Source of the DNA: an uncultured Flavobacteriaceae bacterium
GTDB taxonomy: Bacteria; Bacteroidota; Bacteroidia; Flavobacteriales; Flavobacteriaceae
Length of the DNA stretch: 64,000 nucleotides
Direction: 5' to 3'
NCBI GenBank assembly: GCA_947494825.1
Contig: CANLWN010000003.1
Span: forward strand, 124,001-188,000
The notes beneath the pieces were generated by a model. It did not search any database. It was not told where the DNA came from and saw only the letters and a list, made by a program, of their open reading frames with translations. Positions within the stretch are counted from its first letter, which is position 1. The number at the start of each line of letters is the position of its first letter. This document shows, piece after piece, positions 36,427 through 44,849 of this stretch. The position numbers and the translations under genes are program-made.

Positions 36427-37530
36427 TTAGGTGAAATGTTTACGATAGGCCATGGGTTGTAGGCCAAATCGCTCTTGAAAGCATTTGGTGAAATAGGACG
36501 GACTGCTAAAGCCGGAATCAAAAGTAGTTTGTGCAATATTTCGATCGGTCCGCATCAGGACCAGGGATTTTTGTAGCCTGTATTCCCTTAGCAGTTCATT
36601 CGGAGACTTTCCGGTAAGTTCGGTGCTCTTGCGATATAATTTGGACTTGCTCATGGACATTTGTTCGCAAAACTCCCCAACACCGAATTGCGGATCGCTC
36701 CAATTTTTGAAAAGTGTTTCCATAAGCAACTGCAAGAAGTTTTCATCGCTAGGGCCGATACACTTAAGTTGTTGATGTTGTGATATCCCTTGGGGACCAT
36801 CATCCTTATGGATTTCCCGAATAATGGAAGCCATTACAATTTGGTTTTCGCTCCCCAGTTTACAGAGATATCTGGCCATATTTACCGTATCCCCAAAAAG
36901 TTCCGGACTTTTGGATACGGGCATTCCGGCGTTCAGTCCCATACGCAGGCCTATAAGCTCTCCGGCCACGTGCAAGCCCTTCATCACGGCCACGGCACAT
37001 GAGACGGCCTGGGTTACGGACACGAAGGAAGCTATAAATCCCTGTCCCTTCAATTCCACTTCCCTGCCCTCGTATTGGTGCAGTTGCGCACGCATAATTT
37101 CGTGGTACAGGGCGGTCAGTTGTTGCGCCTTTTCCTTGCCCAACTGATGCCGCAGTAGTCCACTATCCATCGTCTCCGTCACGAGAATGATGCGGAATGC
37201 GGGGTCGTTAAAAATTTTTAGGTCGGGATCTTCGGGAATGGAATAGGCTTCGGGGTCTTGGATCCTGCCCAAAAAGGCTTCGACCACATTGCTGTTCACT
37301 TGTAGAATTTCGTGCGGTATCAATCCGTGGGCGCTGTTGTGCATTTTTTCTACAGCTTCCTTGTTGGGCGCATCGATCAGGCAAAAAGCATTGCCTCTTT
37401 CCTCATCTACCCAGTAGGTCATACAGCGGCAACCAAATTTATCCTGCACCCTTAGGTCTTCCCTATGGGCTTCTGCGGCATTCTTGGCTTCTATACCAGG
37501 AACAATATGTCTGTCCATAAAGATGGGCAT
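36427..37530 (-). CDS. DUF4242 - degenerate cyclase domain - AraC-type regulator fusion
   Basis: Probable transcriptional regulator with two sensory domains. Residues 1-90 form a DUF4242 domain. Residues about 112-240 match a class III nucleotide cyclase fold: ILVTETMDSGLL (115-126), GREVELKGQGFIASF (155-169), LRMGLNAGMPV (195-205), FGDTVNMARYL (212-222). Both metal-binding Asp positions look replaced (E119 in VTET, Q163 in GQGF), so catalysis is unlikely. Residues about 275-367 are an AraC double helix-turn-helix with NELLREYRLQKSLVLM and GFSSPSYFTKCFQERFG. No membrane segment. 367 aa. It lies upstream of a secreted DUF4242 gene that it may control. Confidence 0.85.
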   Translation of the reverse strand: MPIFMDRHIVPGIEAKNAAEAHREDLRVQDKFGCRCMTYWVDEERGNAFCLIDAPNKEAVEKMHNSAHGLIPHEILQVNSNVVEAFLGRIQDPEAYSIPEDPDLKIFNDPAFRIILVTETMDSGLLRHQLGKEKAQQLTALYHEIMRAQLHQYEGREVELKGQGFIASFVSVTQAVSCAVAVMKGLHVAGELIGLRMGLNAGMPVSKSPELFGDTVNMARYLCKLGSENQIVMASIIREIHKDDGPQGISQHQQLKCIGPSDENFLQLLMETLFKNWSDPQFGVGEFCEQMSMSKSKLYRKSTELTGKSPNELLREYRLQKSLVLMRTDRNIAQTTFDSGFSSPSYFTKCFQERFGLQPMAYRKHFT

Positions 37531-37696
37531 ACTCGGTACGCTTTAGTTGTAATTTTGGTTCATTGCACCTGCAATTCTTATAAAATTACGCATCTCAATA
37601 GAAGAAAATGGCATTTTTGGATCAAAGAATGTCAAAAACCGTTCAAAACGGACAGTGGATTAAGGGTTTACCCAAGAATACTGCGGAAGGATCTGC

Positions 37697-38719
37697 TTAA
37701 AAAAGGCCCTCCTGCTTCCCTCCCAGTAGCTTCCCTAAGTGTTTATAGGCCAGTTCGGTAACTTCCCTGCCCCGCGGCGTGCGCATGATAAAACCTTGCT
37801 GGATCAAAAAGGGCTCGTAGACCTCCTCTATGGTCTCGGCACTTTCAGAAACGGCCGTGGCCAGGGTGGTGATTCCTACGGGACCGCCTTTGAATTTGTC
37901 GATGATGGTGCTCAGGATCTTATTGTCCATTTCATCCAGGCCATGGGCATCTACGTTCAGCGCATTGAGCCCAAATTTGGAGATTTTCATATCAATATTT
38001 CCGTTGCCCTTGATCTGGGCAAAATCCCGAACCCGTCTTAGAAGCGCATTACATATTCTGGGGGTACCCCTGCTCCGTCCGGCAATTTCAATAGCAGCGT
38101 CATCGGTAATGGGTACTTTTAGAATGTCGGCACTGCGCAGTACGATGGTAGATAACAGTTCGGTGGAATAATATTGCAATCGACTTTGTATCCCAAACCT
38201 TGCCCTCATGGGCGCGGTTAAAAGACCCGATCGCGTGGTGGCCCCGATCAGGGTAAAGGGGTTCAGATTAATCTGTACCGATCGGGCATTCGGGCCCGTC
38301 TCGATCATGATATCGATCTTATAGTCCTCCATGGCCGAATACAGGTACTCTTCCACAATGGGACTAAGCCGATGGATCTCATCTATGAACAGCACATCCC
38401 GTTCCTGTAGGTTGGTCAACAAGCCTGCAAGGTCGCCCGGTTTATCCAAGACTGGTCCCGAGGTAATCTTGATTCCTACGCCAAGTTCATTGGCCAAAAT
38501 ATGGGCCAGGGTGGTTTTACCCAAACCTGGGGGGCCGTGGAACAATGTATGATCTAGGGCTTCATCCCGTAAATTGGCCGCCTGTACAAAGACCTTTAAA
38601 TTTTCCAACACTTGTTCCTGTCCGGTAAAGTCATCAAAGGAAATAGGTCGCAGGGCCCTTTCCATATCGAGCTCTTCGGAAGAAAAATTGTCGGAAGTGG
38701 GATCAAGGTTCTCGTTCAT
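37697..38719 (-). CDS. ruvB: Holliday junction helicase subunit RuvB
   Basis: Hexameric AAA+ motor for branch migration. Walker A GPPGLGKT (62-69), Walker B DEIH (113-116), sensor 1 [18 protein letters not shown] (with the arginine finger), and the C-terminal winged helix ending in [16 protein letters not shown]. 340 aa, normal. Not linked to ruvA (29.7 kb), as is usual in this phylum. Confidence 0.97.
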   Translation of the reverse strand: MNENLDPTSDNFSSEELDMERALRPISFDDFTGQEQVLENLKVFVQAANLRDEALDHTLFHGPPGLGKTTLAHILANELGVGIKITSGPVLDKPGDLAGLLTNLQERDVLFIDEIHRLSPIVEEYLYSAMEDYKIDIMIETGPNARSVQINLNPFTLIGATTRSGLLTAPMRARFGIQSRLQYYSTELLSTIVLRSADILKVPITDDAAIEIAGRSRGTPRICNALLRRVRDFAQIKGNGNIDMKISKFGLNALNVDAHGLDEMDNKILSTIIDKFKGGPVGITTLATAVSESAETIEEVYEPFLIQQGFIMRTPRGREVTELAYKHLGKLLGGKQEGLF

Positions 38720-38726
38720 ACTACGA

Positions 38727-38734
38727 CAAAGATA
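38727..38734 (-). promoter_or_regulatory. Possible -7 element of ruvB
   Basis: TATCTTTG on the minus strand matches TAnnTTTG exactly, only 7 bases upstream of the ruvB start, which would give a leaderless or nearly leaderless message. No TTG at the right distance. Confidence 0.3.
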
Positions 38735-38851
38735 ACTGAAAAAGCGTCTCTTTGTAACTGACTTTGGATATTCCCGTTCGGGTTCGCTTCCGATCGTGTC
38801 CCTTTTAAGGGAAGCGCATTTTTTTCACTTAAAAATTTGTACTTTTTACCT

Positions 38852-41116
38852 ATGCTAAAGACTACCTATTCCCCAGGGACACTACAGTATATTCCGTTCT
38901 ATTATGTCATCTGGTCGGACAACCTGCTTTCGGCCTCGGAGATCGCTGTTGTAAAAAAGACCGTGGAGGAGGATGCGGCACTTACCGAAACGGACAAAGC
39001 CACGCTGACCTCCTGGTTGGACAAAAAAAATCCGCCACCGAACGGCGAATTCAAAAGTTGGAAACAGACCATCTCCCGGGCCGGGGTAAAATTGGTGGAA
39101 AGCGACACCTATCCTTTGGCCACCTTCAGCCAAAAAATGGTCTGCAACTATCAGACTGAATGCCCTTTTAACGACCACCTGAAACATATTGAAGTAAATC
39201 TGGGTATACAACCCAATCACTACAACCACCTGTTCGATGTGGAGGTCGTCCATGAAAAGACATCCCGCTACTACAGTGCAAGCACTCTGGATACCATTTT
39301 AAAGGGTGAAAATGCCAAGGTAGTGGACACCTTCAGAAAGGCCATGGCCCATCCGCTTTTTCAGTGGGAAATAAAAAGGGATAAGGAGGCTTTCCGACAA
39401 AAAACCCTGGAACAGGTACAACACTTGGCCGCTCAGGGGTACGGTGCTATGGCCTATCCGGAAACCTATGGAGGCACCGGAAATATGCACGCCTATGCGG
39501 CTGTTTTTGAAAACCTGATGTATGTGGATGGCAGTCTTACGGTAAAGTTTGGGGTGCAATTTGGGCTGTTTGGGGGAAGCATCCAGAAATTGGGGACTAA
39601 AAAACACCACGACCGTTACCTTACGGCGACCGGACAGGCCAAACTATTGGGTTGCTTTGCCATGACGGAAACCGGACATGGCTCCAACGTACGGGGCATC
39701 AAAACTACCGCCACTTATATCAAGGATACCGATTGCCTGGTCATCCATACCCCGGGCAGCAATGACAACAAGGAATATATTGGCAATGCCCTGCACGCTA
39801 CCATGGCCACCGTTTTTGCACAACTGATCGTAAACGGAAAAAATGAGGGCGTCCACGCCATATTGGTGCCCATCCGGAACGAAGCCGGTGACCTTATGGA
39901 GGGCGTTATCGTTGAGGACAATGGGTATAAAATGGGACTGAACGGGGTGGATAACGGAAAGATCTGGTTTAAACAGCTAAGCGTACCTAGGGAAAATTTG
40001 TTGAACAAATACGGAGAGATCCGTGAAGACGGCAGTTACCATTCGCATATCAAAAATCCGAACAAGCGCTTTTTTACCATGCTGGGTACCTTGGTGGGCG
40101 GTAGGATCTGTGTGGCCAAGGGCGCGCTTAGCGGAGCTAAAATGGCACTTGCCGTTGCGGTAAGACATGCTTTGCAGCGCAGACAGTTCAATGACAGCAT
40201 TAAGGTGCAGGAAGATTTGATCATGGATTACCCCACCCACCAACTTCGGCTTACCCCAGGGGTAGCAAAGTCCTATGTGTATCATGTTACCTTGGATCAT
40301 ATGATGCAGGTATACAGCGATGACAGCAATACCGACAAACGTAAAATTGAGACCCAGGCGGCCGGTCTAAAGGCCCTAATCACCTGGTTTGCCAATGAGA
40401 CCATTCAAGAATGCAGGGAAGCCTGTGGCGGAAAGGGTTATTTGTTGGAGAACCGCATTGCCGATCTTAAGAACGATGTGGACATTTTTACCACCTTCGA
40501 AGGGGATAATACCGTGCTGCTGCAGTTAGCAGCCAAGGGTGTACTGTCCGATTTTAAGGCCGAATTCAACAGTGCCGGTTTTTCAGCGGTGCTCAAGCTA
40601 TTGGGTACGCGATTGAGTGATAGAATAGCGACCATCAATCCGGTGTATTCCAATAAGGTGGACAAGGAACATCTCTACAACCCTAAATTCCACCAGCACG
40701 CCTTCAACTTTAGAACCCGAAGGCTCACCTATACCCTGGCCATGCGTATACGTGATTATATCAAAAAAGGGGTGCCCTCGTATCAGGCCTTTCTCAAAGT
40801 ACAGACCCATTTGCTAGCGCTAGGCAAAGCCTACAGCTGTGAATTGGCCTATAACACCTATATGGATTTTACCCATACCATTGATGACGAAAAGCACCGA
40901 CTCTTGTTCCAGAAAATGGGGACACTCTATGCGTTGGACGAAATCAAACAAGATGCCACCTGGTTTTTGGAGCGTGGCTATTTGGGCGGTACCAAATCCA
41001 AGGCCATTCAGCAACGGGTAGAGCGCTTGTGCACCGAACTGCGGCCTCATATCGAAGTTTTGGTAGAGGGCTTTGGGATACCGGAGTCCTGCCTTACGGC
41101 TCCCATTGCCCAATAG
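38852..41116 (+). CDS. Acyl-CoA oxidase/dehydrogenase-like flavoprotein
   Basis: FAD-dependent enzyme of the acyl-CoA oxidase branch, expected to introduce the first double bond in beta-oxidation. At 754 aa it is close to ACOX length, far above the roughly 380 aa of ordinary acyl-CoA dehydrogenases. Motifs: FAD/substrate segment CFAMTETGHGSNVRG near 268-282, the ECREACGGKGYLLENRI block near 524-540 and FTTFEGDNTVLLQ near 548-560. An N-terminal extension of about 90 residues has no clear family. The start is ATG 38852; a TTG five codons upstream is less likely. Convergent with the pyrimidine operon (2 bases between stops). Confidence 0.88.
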   Translation: MLKTTYSPGTLQYIPFYYVIWSDNLLSASEIAVVKKTVEEDAALTETDKATLTSWLDKKNPPPNGEFKSWKQTISRAGVKLVESDTYPLATFSQKMVCNYQTECPFNDHLKHIEVNLGIQPNHYNHLFDVEVVHEKTSRYYSASTLDTILKGENAKVVDTFRKAMAHPLFQWEIKRDKEAFRQKTLEQVQHLAAQGYGAMAYPETYGGTGNMHAYAAVFENLMYVDGSLTVKFGVQFGLFGGSIQKLGTKKHHDRYLTATGQAKLLGCFAMTETGHGSNVRGIKTTATYIKDTDCLVIHTPGSNDNKEYIGNALHATMATVFAQLIVNGKNEGVHAILVPIRNEAGDLMEGVIVEDNGYKMGLNGVDNGKIWFKQLSVPRENLLNKYGEIREDGSYHSHIKNPNKRFFTMLGTLVGGRICVAKGALSGAKMALAVAVRHALQRRQFNDSIKVQEDLIMDYPTHQLRLTPGVAKSYVYHVTLDHMMQVYSDDSNTDKRKIETQAAGLKALITWFANETIQECREACGGKGYLLENRIADLKNDVDIFTTFEGDNTVLLQLAAKGVLSDFKAEFNSAGFSAVLKLLGTRLSDRIATINPVYSNKVDKEHLYNPKFHQHAFNFRTRRLTYTLAMRIRDYIKKGVPSYQAFLKVQTHLLALGKAYSCELAYNTYMDFTHTIDDEKHRLLFQKMGTLYALDEIKQDATWFLERGYLGGTKSKAIQQRVERLCTELRPHIEVLVEGFGIPESCLTAPIAQ

Positions 41117-41117
41117 T

Positions 41118-42449
41118 CTACTTTCCTTTCAATGCGTCCGTAGGTTTGGGCACGTAATGTCCCTTGCCACCGGCCCGATCATCGTTGAAACTTGTAGGAA
41201 TATCATCGGCCTGGGTACGCTCGTCCCAAGTGATATGCTGGGTGCCATCGTCGCGTTGCACCATGGTGATGCACTCTTCCACCGGACAAACCAAAGCGCA
41301 TAGGTTACAACCCACGCAGTTTTCCTCAATAATTGACGGGATCCGAACGGTCCGATCCTCGGATAAGGCGATGGCCTGATGCGCTCCATCATCGCAAGCA
41401 ATATAGCAGAGCTCGCAACCCACGCATTTATCCGAATTGATCTCGGCAACCACCTTGTGTTTTAGGTTCAGATGTTTCCACTCGGTCACATTGGGCAAGG
41501 CCTTACCGGCAAAATCGTATATCGTGTTATATCCTTTATCATCCATAAACTGGCGTAAACCCGCCTCCATCTCCCGAACAATACCGAACCCATAGTGCAT
41601 CACGGCCGTACAGACCTGTACCGAAGTGGCTCCCAACAAAATGAACTCTACCACATCCCGCCAGGTTTCTACACCACCAATGCCCGAAATAGGGACTTTT
41701 GAAATTTCCGGATGCTGGGCCAATTCCCGAATCATGTGCATGGCAATGGGCTTGACCGCTGGGCCGCAATAGCCTCCGTTGGTGCCTTTACCATCAACCA
41801 CGGGAAGAGGGGCGTAGGTATCCAGATCAATGCCCACAATGCTCTTTATGGTATTGATCAGGGAAATGGCATCGGTGCCACCCTGATAGGCCGCCAATCC
41901 CGGATCTGTAATTTCAGAGATATTCGGGGTAAGTTTTGTAATCACCGGGATATTGGCCGCTTCGGTTACCCAACCCACTATGGTCTTCAACACTTCGGGC
42001 TCTTGCCCTACGGCCGAACCCATGCCCCGTTCGCACATACCGTGGGGGCAACCAAAATTCAGTTCAATGCCGTCGGCCCCAGCATTTTCCACATCTTTTA
42101 TGATCTGCTCCCATTCGGCCTTGCTTTCTACCATGAGGGAGGCAATTACGGCGTGGTCCGGGAAGTATTTCTTCACTTCTTCAATTTCGAGAAGGTTATC
42201 CACCAAGGGCCTGTCCGTAATCAGTTCTATATTGTTAAAACCCATCATTCGGGTGTCCCGGTAATTTACGGATCCATAACGGCTAGATACGTTCACAACG
42301 GGCACGCCCAGTGTTTTCCATACCGCTCCACCCCATCCGGCATCAAAGGCCTTCATAATCTGATAGCCCGAATTGGTGGGCGGTGCCGAGGCCAACCAAA
42401 AGGGGTTCGGTGCTTTAATGCCTGCAAAATCTATTGATAAATCTGCCAT
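41118..42449 (-). CDS. preA: NAD-dependent dihydropyrimidine dehydrogenase subunit PreA
   Basis: FMN subunit that reduces uracil and thymine to the dihydro forms together with PreT. Residues 1-320 form a dihydroorotate dehydrogenase-like barrel with GIELNFGCPHGMCERGMGSA (127-146), TKLTPN (171-176) and SGIGGV (255-260). The C-terminus carries two 4Fe-4S sites: C342, C345, C348, C352 and C378, C381, C384, C388. 443 aa. In the mammalian enzyme the catalytic Cys lies just after this CPHG loop; here the aligned position appears to read Val (SAVGQ), as I recall also for other bacterial PreA proteins, so this is not taken as a defect. Last gene of the operon, separated from preT by a repeat array. 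Confidence 0.94.
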   Translation of the reverse strand: MADLSIDFAGIKAPNPFWLASAPPTNSGYQIMKAFDAGWGGAVWKTLGVPVVNVSSRYGSVNYRDTRMMGFNNIELITDRPLVDNLLEIEEVKKYFPDHAVIASLMVESKAEWEQIIKDVENAGADGIELNFGCPHGMCERGMGSAVGQEPEVLKTIVGWVTEAANIPVITKLTPNISEITDPGLAAYQGGTDAISLINTIKSIVGIDLDTYAPLPVVDGKGTNGGYCGPAVKPIAMHMIRELAQHPEISKVPISGIGGVETWRDVVEFILLGATSVQVCTAVMHYGFGIVREMEAGLRQFMDDKGYNTIYDFAGKALPNVTEWKHLNLKHKVVAEINSDKCVGCELCYIACDDGAHQAIALSEDRTVRIPSIIEENCVGCNLCALVCPVEECITMVQRDDGTQHITWDERTQADDIPTSFNDDRAGGKGHYVPKPTDALKGK

Positions 42450-42470
42450 GTCTTTGTTCTTAATTATGGG

Positions 42471-42534
42471 TTAACAGTTAAGAATTATGAATGTTGAATT
42501 ATGAGTTACGAATGTTGAGTTATGAGTTATGGGT
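42471..42534 (+). repeat. Heptamer tract, GAATNNN orientation
   Basis: Plus-strand units such as GAATTAT, GAATGTT, GAATTAT, GAGTTAC, GAATGTT, GAGTTAT, GAGTTAT run in a 7-base register just upstream of the preA start. The tract is an inverted counterpart of the larger array that follows at 42561, so the two can pair in the transcript. Confidence 0.8.
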
Positions 42535-42560
42535 TCAGTGTTTAGCATTTTAAATTAAAA

Positions 42561-42851
42561 ATTCTCAATTCTACATTCTCAATTCTACATTCTCAATTCT
42601 ACATTCTCAATTCTACATTCTCAATTCAACATTCCCAATTCTACATTCCCTATTCTACATTCTCAATTCAACATTCTCAATTCAACATTCTCAATTCAAC
42701 ATTCTCAATTCAACATTCTCAATTCAACATTCCCAATTCTACATTCCCAATTCTACATTCCCAATTCAACATTCCCAATTCAACATTCTCAATTCAACAT
42801 TCCCAATTCTACATTCCCAATTCTACATTCTCAATTCCACATTCCCAATTC
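42561..42851 (+). repeat. Heptanucleotide array between preT and preA, about 21 x 14 bp
   Basis: Near-perfect alternation of CATTCTC/CATTCCC with AATTCTA/AATTCAA for about 290 bases, that is roughly 41 heptamers or 21 fourteen-base units. The array abuts the preT stop codon directly (42852) and is transcribed with the operon. Sequence differences between units are almost confined to two positions per heptamer. There are no spacers, so it is not a CRISPR array. Confidence 0.95.
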
Positions 42852-44177
42852 TTATTTGTCCTTTAACCAGGCTAGAATGCCCTGTGCGGCCATCTTGCCC
42901 TCGAAAGCGGCATTGACCACTTCCGCACCTCCGTTGACGGCATCGCCGCCAGCAAAATATTTAGGGTTGGAGGTTTGATAGCTTTCGTTCACTTTCACCC
43001 GCGTCCGTTGGTCAATATCCAAATGGTTCACCAGTTCGTAGAACTTTCCTTGTTTGGCCTGTCCTGTTGCTTTTATGACCATATCACAATCGACCGTAAA
43101 CTCGCTCCCTTCCACTATCTTTAGTTCTCCATTGACGCTATGGGTCTTTGCGAACCGCACTCCGTTGACCTTTCCATCTCCCACAATTTGTAAGGGCGTG
43201 GCGTTAAAAAGGCTATCTACCCCGGCACTTATGGCCAGATCGTATTCAAATCCATAGGCGCCCATGGCGTTTTTGTCCCTCCGGTAGGCCAAGACCACCT
43301 TTTTGGCGCCCATCCTGGCCGCTTCGGAAGCGGCATCCATAGCCGTGTTTCCTCCTCCAATGACCACGACCGTATCCGCTACCTCTACCTTATGATGTTT
43401 CATCCGCAGTTCCTCTATGAACTCCACCGCTCCCTGCACACCGTCCAAATGCTCTCCCTCCAGATTTAGGGTCGCTGTTTTTCCCAATCCGACACCCAAG
43501 AAAATGGCATCATAATCGGCTTCCAAGGTCTTGAGTTGTTCCTTGCTGTTTATGGGTGAGTTGTAGTGGATTTTAAAACCCAATTGTTCCTGCAGATAGG
43601 CCACTTCCTTAAGCACCTCCGCATTGGTAATCTTATAAGGAGCTATGCCGTATACGGTAAGGCCGGAGGGCTTGTCCTTTGCTTCAAAAATATCGACCTC
43701 CACACCCAGGGTCCGCAGTTCACAGGCACAGGCTATTCCCGCTGGTCCTGCCCCGACAACGGCTACTTTCTTGCCTATGGAAGGGCCGGGAGCATAGAGT
43801 TGTTTCCCGGTTTCCATTGTAGTATAAGTGGCGTAGTTCTGTAACCGACCTATTTGGATCGGGGGCACGTCCTGATGGTTGTAGACACAGGCACCTTCGC
43901 AGAGTACCCCGGTGGGACAAACCACACCACAGGCATTCCCCAACCAATTGGAATCGAAAATGGTCTTGGCCGCCCCGGTGGTATTTTGGGTCTGGATTTG
44001 TTTGATGAACAAGGGAATATCTATTCCGGTAGGACAGGCCTGGATACAGGGCGCATCATAACAAAACAAACAGCGGGAGCTTTCGTAATAAGCCTCTGTT
44101 GGATTCATCAAGGGTTTCTTCTGCTTAAAATTCGCCTGGAATTCCGCCTCCGATGTCGGTTTGTCGTATTCTGCCAT
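42852..44177 (-). CDS. preT: NAD-dependent dihydropyrimidine dehydrogenase subunit PreT
   Basis: Electron-input subunit that takes electrons from NAD(P)H and passes them to PreA. Two N-terminal cysteine clusters bind 4Fe-4S centres (C36, C39, C44, C48 and C83, C87, C93, C97). FAD-binding GAGPAG (142-147) and NAD(P)-binding GGGNTAMDAASEAAR (about 259-273) follow, the same plan as the small subunit of glutamate synthase. 441 aa. A GxxExxY gene and hairpins separate it from the amidohydrolase upstream; the heptamer array follows it directly. Confidence 0.94.
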   Translation of the reverse strand: MAEYDKPTSEAEFQANFKQKKPLMNPTEAYYESSRCLFCYDAPCIQACPTGIDIPLFIKQIQTQNTTGAAKTIFDSNWLGNACGVVCPTGVLCEGACVYNHQDVPPIQIGRLQNYATYTTMETGKQLYAPGPSIGKKVAVVGAGPAGIACACELRTLGVEVDIFEAKDKPSGLTVYGIAPYKITNAEVLKEVAYLQEQLGFKIHYNSPINSKEQLKTLEADYDAIFLGVGLGKTATLNLEGEHLDGVQGAVEFIEELRMKHHKVEVADTVVVIGGGNTAMDAASEAARMGAKKVVLAYRRDKNAMGAYGFEYDLAISAGVDSLFNATPLQIVGDGKVNGVRFAKTHSVNGELKIVEGSEFTVDCDMVIKATGQAKQGKFYELVNHLDIDQRTRVKVNESYQTSNPKYFAGGDAVNGGAEVVNAAFEGKMAAQGILAWLKDK

Positions 44178-44211
44178 TGTTTAGTATTTAATTGACCTTA
44201 TCATTTGAGCT

Positions 44212-44619
44212 CTATAGGTATTCCTTTTTACTTGATTCATTCGAAAATATTTTTCTTTTAAACTGAGGTGATTTTCCAAAGTTCAAGAGCAATCCTACTT
44301 CTATTTCTGTTGCCTTTAAGTAATTTATCAATTGATATTCATATTCCGGACAAAGCGCTTGCGTGGCTTTTAGTTCAACTATGACGGCTTCGGAAACAAT
44401 CAAATCAGCATAGTAATCCCCTACTTTATGTTTTTTATAGTACACCTTGATCGGTTTTTGCTTTTCCACGAACAATCCCGTTTCCCTTAGTTCCAAGAAC
44501 ATCGCATTTTCGTATACCTTTTCCAGAAAACCATAACCCAAGGTATTATAAACTTTGTAAAAACACTCGATAATCTTTGCCGTAATATCGGAATGTTTGT
44601 AATCCTGTTGCCGTCCCAT
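44212..44619 (-). CDS. GxxExxY protein, predicted PD-(D/E)xK fold
   Basis: Small protein of a widespread family named after its motif, here GFLEKVY (residues 33-39). The later DYYADLIVSEAVIVELKA holds the D...ExK pattern of PD-(D/E)xK nucleases, so a nuclease-like fold is likely although activity is unproven. 135 aa, typical. The start at 44619 follows an A-rich leader; the frame is open 22 codons further into one of two hairpin repeats, which I regard as non-coding. Genes of this family often occur in several copies with conserved flanking repeats. It interrupts the pyrimidine operon and has no evident role in it. Confidence 0.85.
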   Translation of the reverse strand: MGRQQDYKHSDITAKIIECFYKVYNTLGYGFLEKVYENAMFLELRETGLFVEKQKPIKVYYKKHKVGDYYADLIVSEAVIVELKATQALCPEYEYQLINYLKATEIEVGLLLNFGKSPQFKRKIFSNESSKKEYL

Positions 44620-44637
44620 TTGTTGTTTTTGAATGTT

Positions 44638-44671
44638 GATAACACTGATAGTACTCATTTTCAGTGATATC
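44638..44671. repeat. Hairpin upstream of the GxxExxY gene
   Basis: Imperfect inverted repeat: 11-base arms GATAACACTGA and TCAGTGATATC with one mismatch around a 12-base centre, 18 bases upstream of the GxxExxY start. Confidence 0.65.
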
Positions 44672-44728
44672 CCCGTGCTCGGCATTCAAATTTGGGTCAT
44701 TTATGTTACTTTTTTCCACGTTGTTATA

Positions 44729-44806
44729 GAACGCTGATGACACTGATTGGGCAGATTTTCACTGATATATCTGCGCCCATCAGCTTGATCTGCGTCATCT
44801 GTGTTC
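44729..44806. repeat. Large imperfect palindrome upstream of the GxxExxY gene
   Basis: The outer arms of 19 bases (44729-44747 and 44788-44806) pair with about four mismatches, and an inner pair built from GATTGGGCAGAT and ATCTGCGCCCATC extends the stem. The words CTGATGACACTGATT and TCTGCGTCATCTGTG belong to a repeat type I recall seeing beside GxxExxY genes in other genomes. It lies between the amidohydrolase stop and the GxxExxY gene. Confidence 0.75.
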
Positions 44807-44849
44807 TTTTTTTTAACCCAACCAAACTCGTTCAACCCGCAAAAACCAA

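Noticed and set aside
41118-42449. Inactive PreA because the position of the mammalian catalytic Cys reads Val
   Set aside because: Bacterial PreA proteins, as far as I recall, differ from the mammalian enzyme in this loop; all cluster cysteines and flavin motifs are intact.
42561-42851. CRISPR array
   Set aside because: The repeats are contiguous 7/14-base units without spacers, and no cas genes are near.
44620-44685. N-terminal extension of the GxxExxY protein
   Set aside because: The added codons lie within a hairpin repeat; the ATG at 44619 has a suitable A-rich leader and gives the usual family length.
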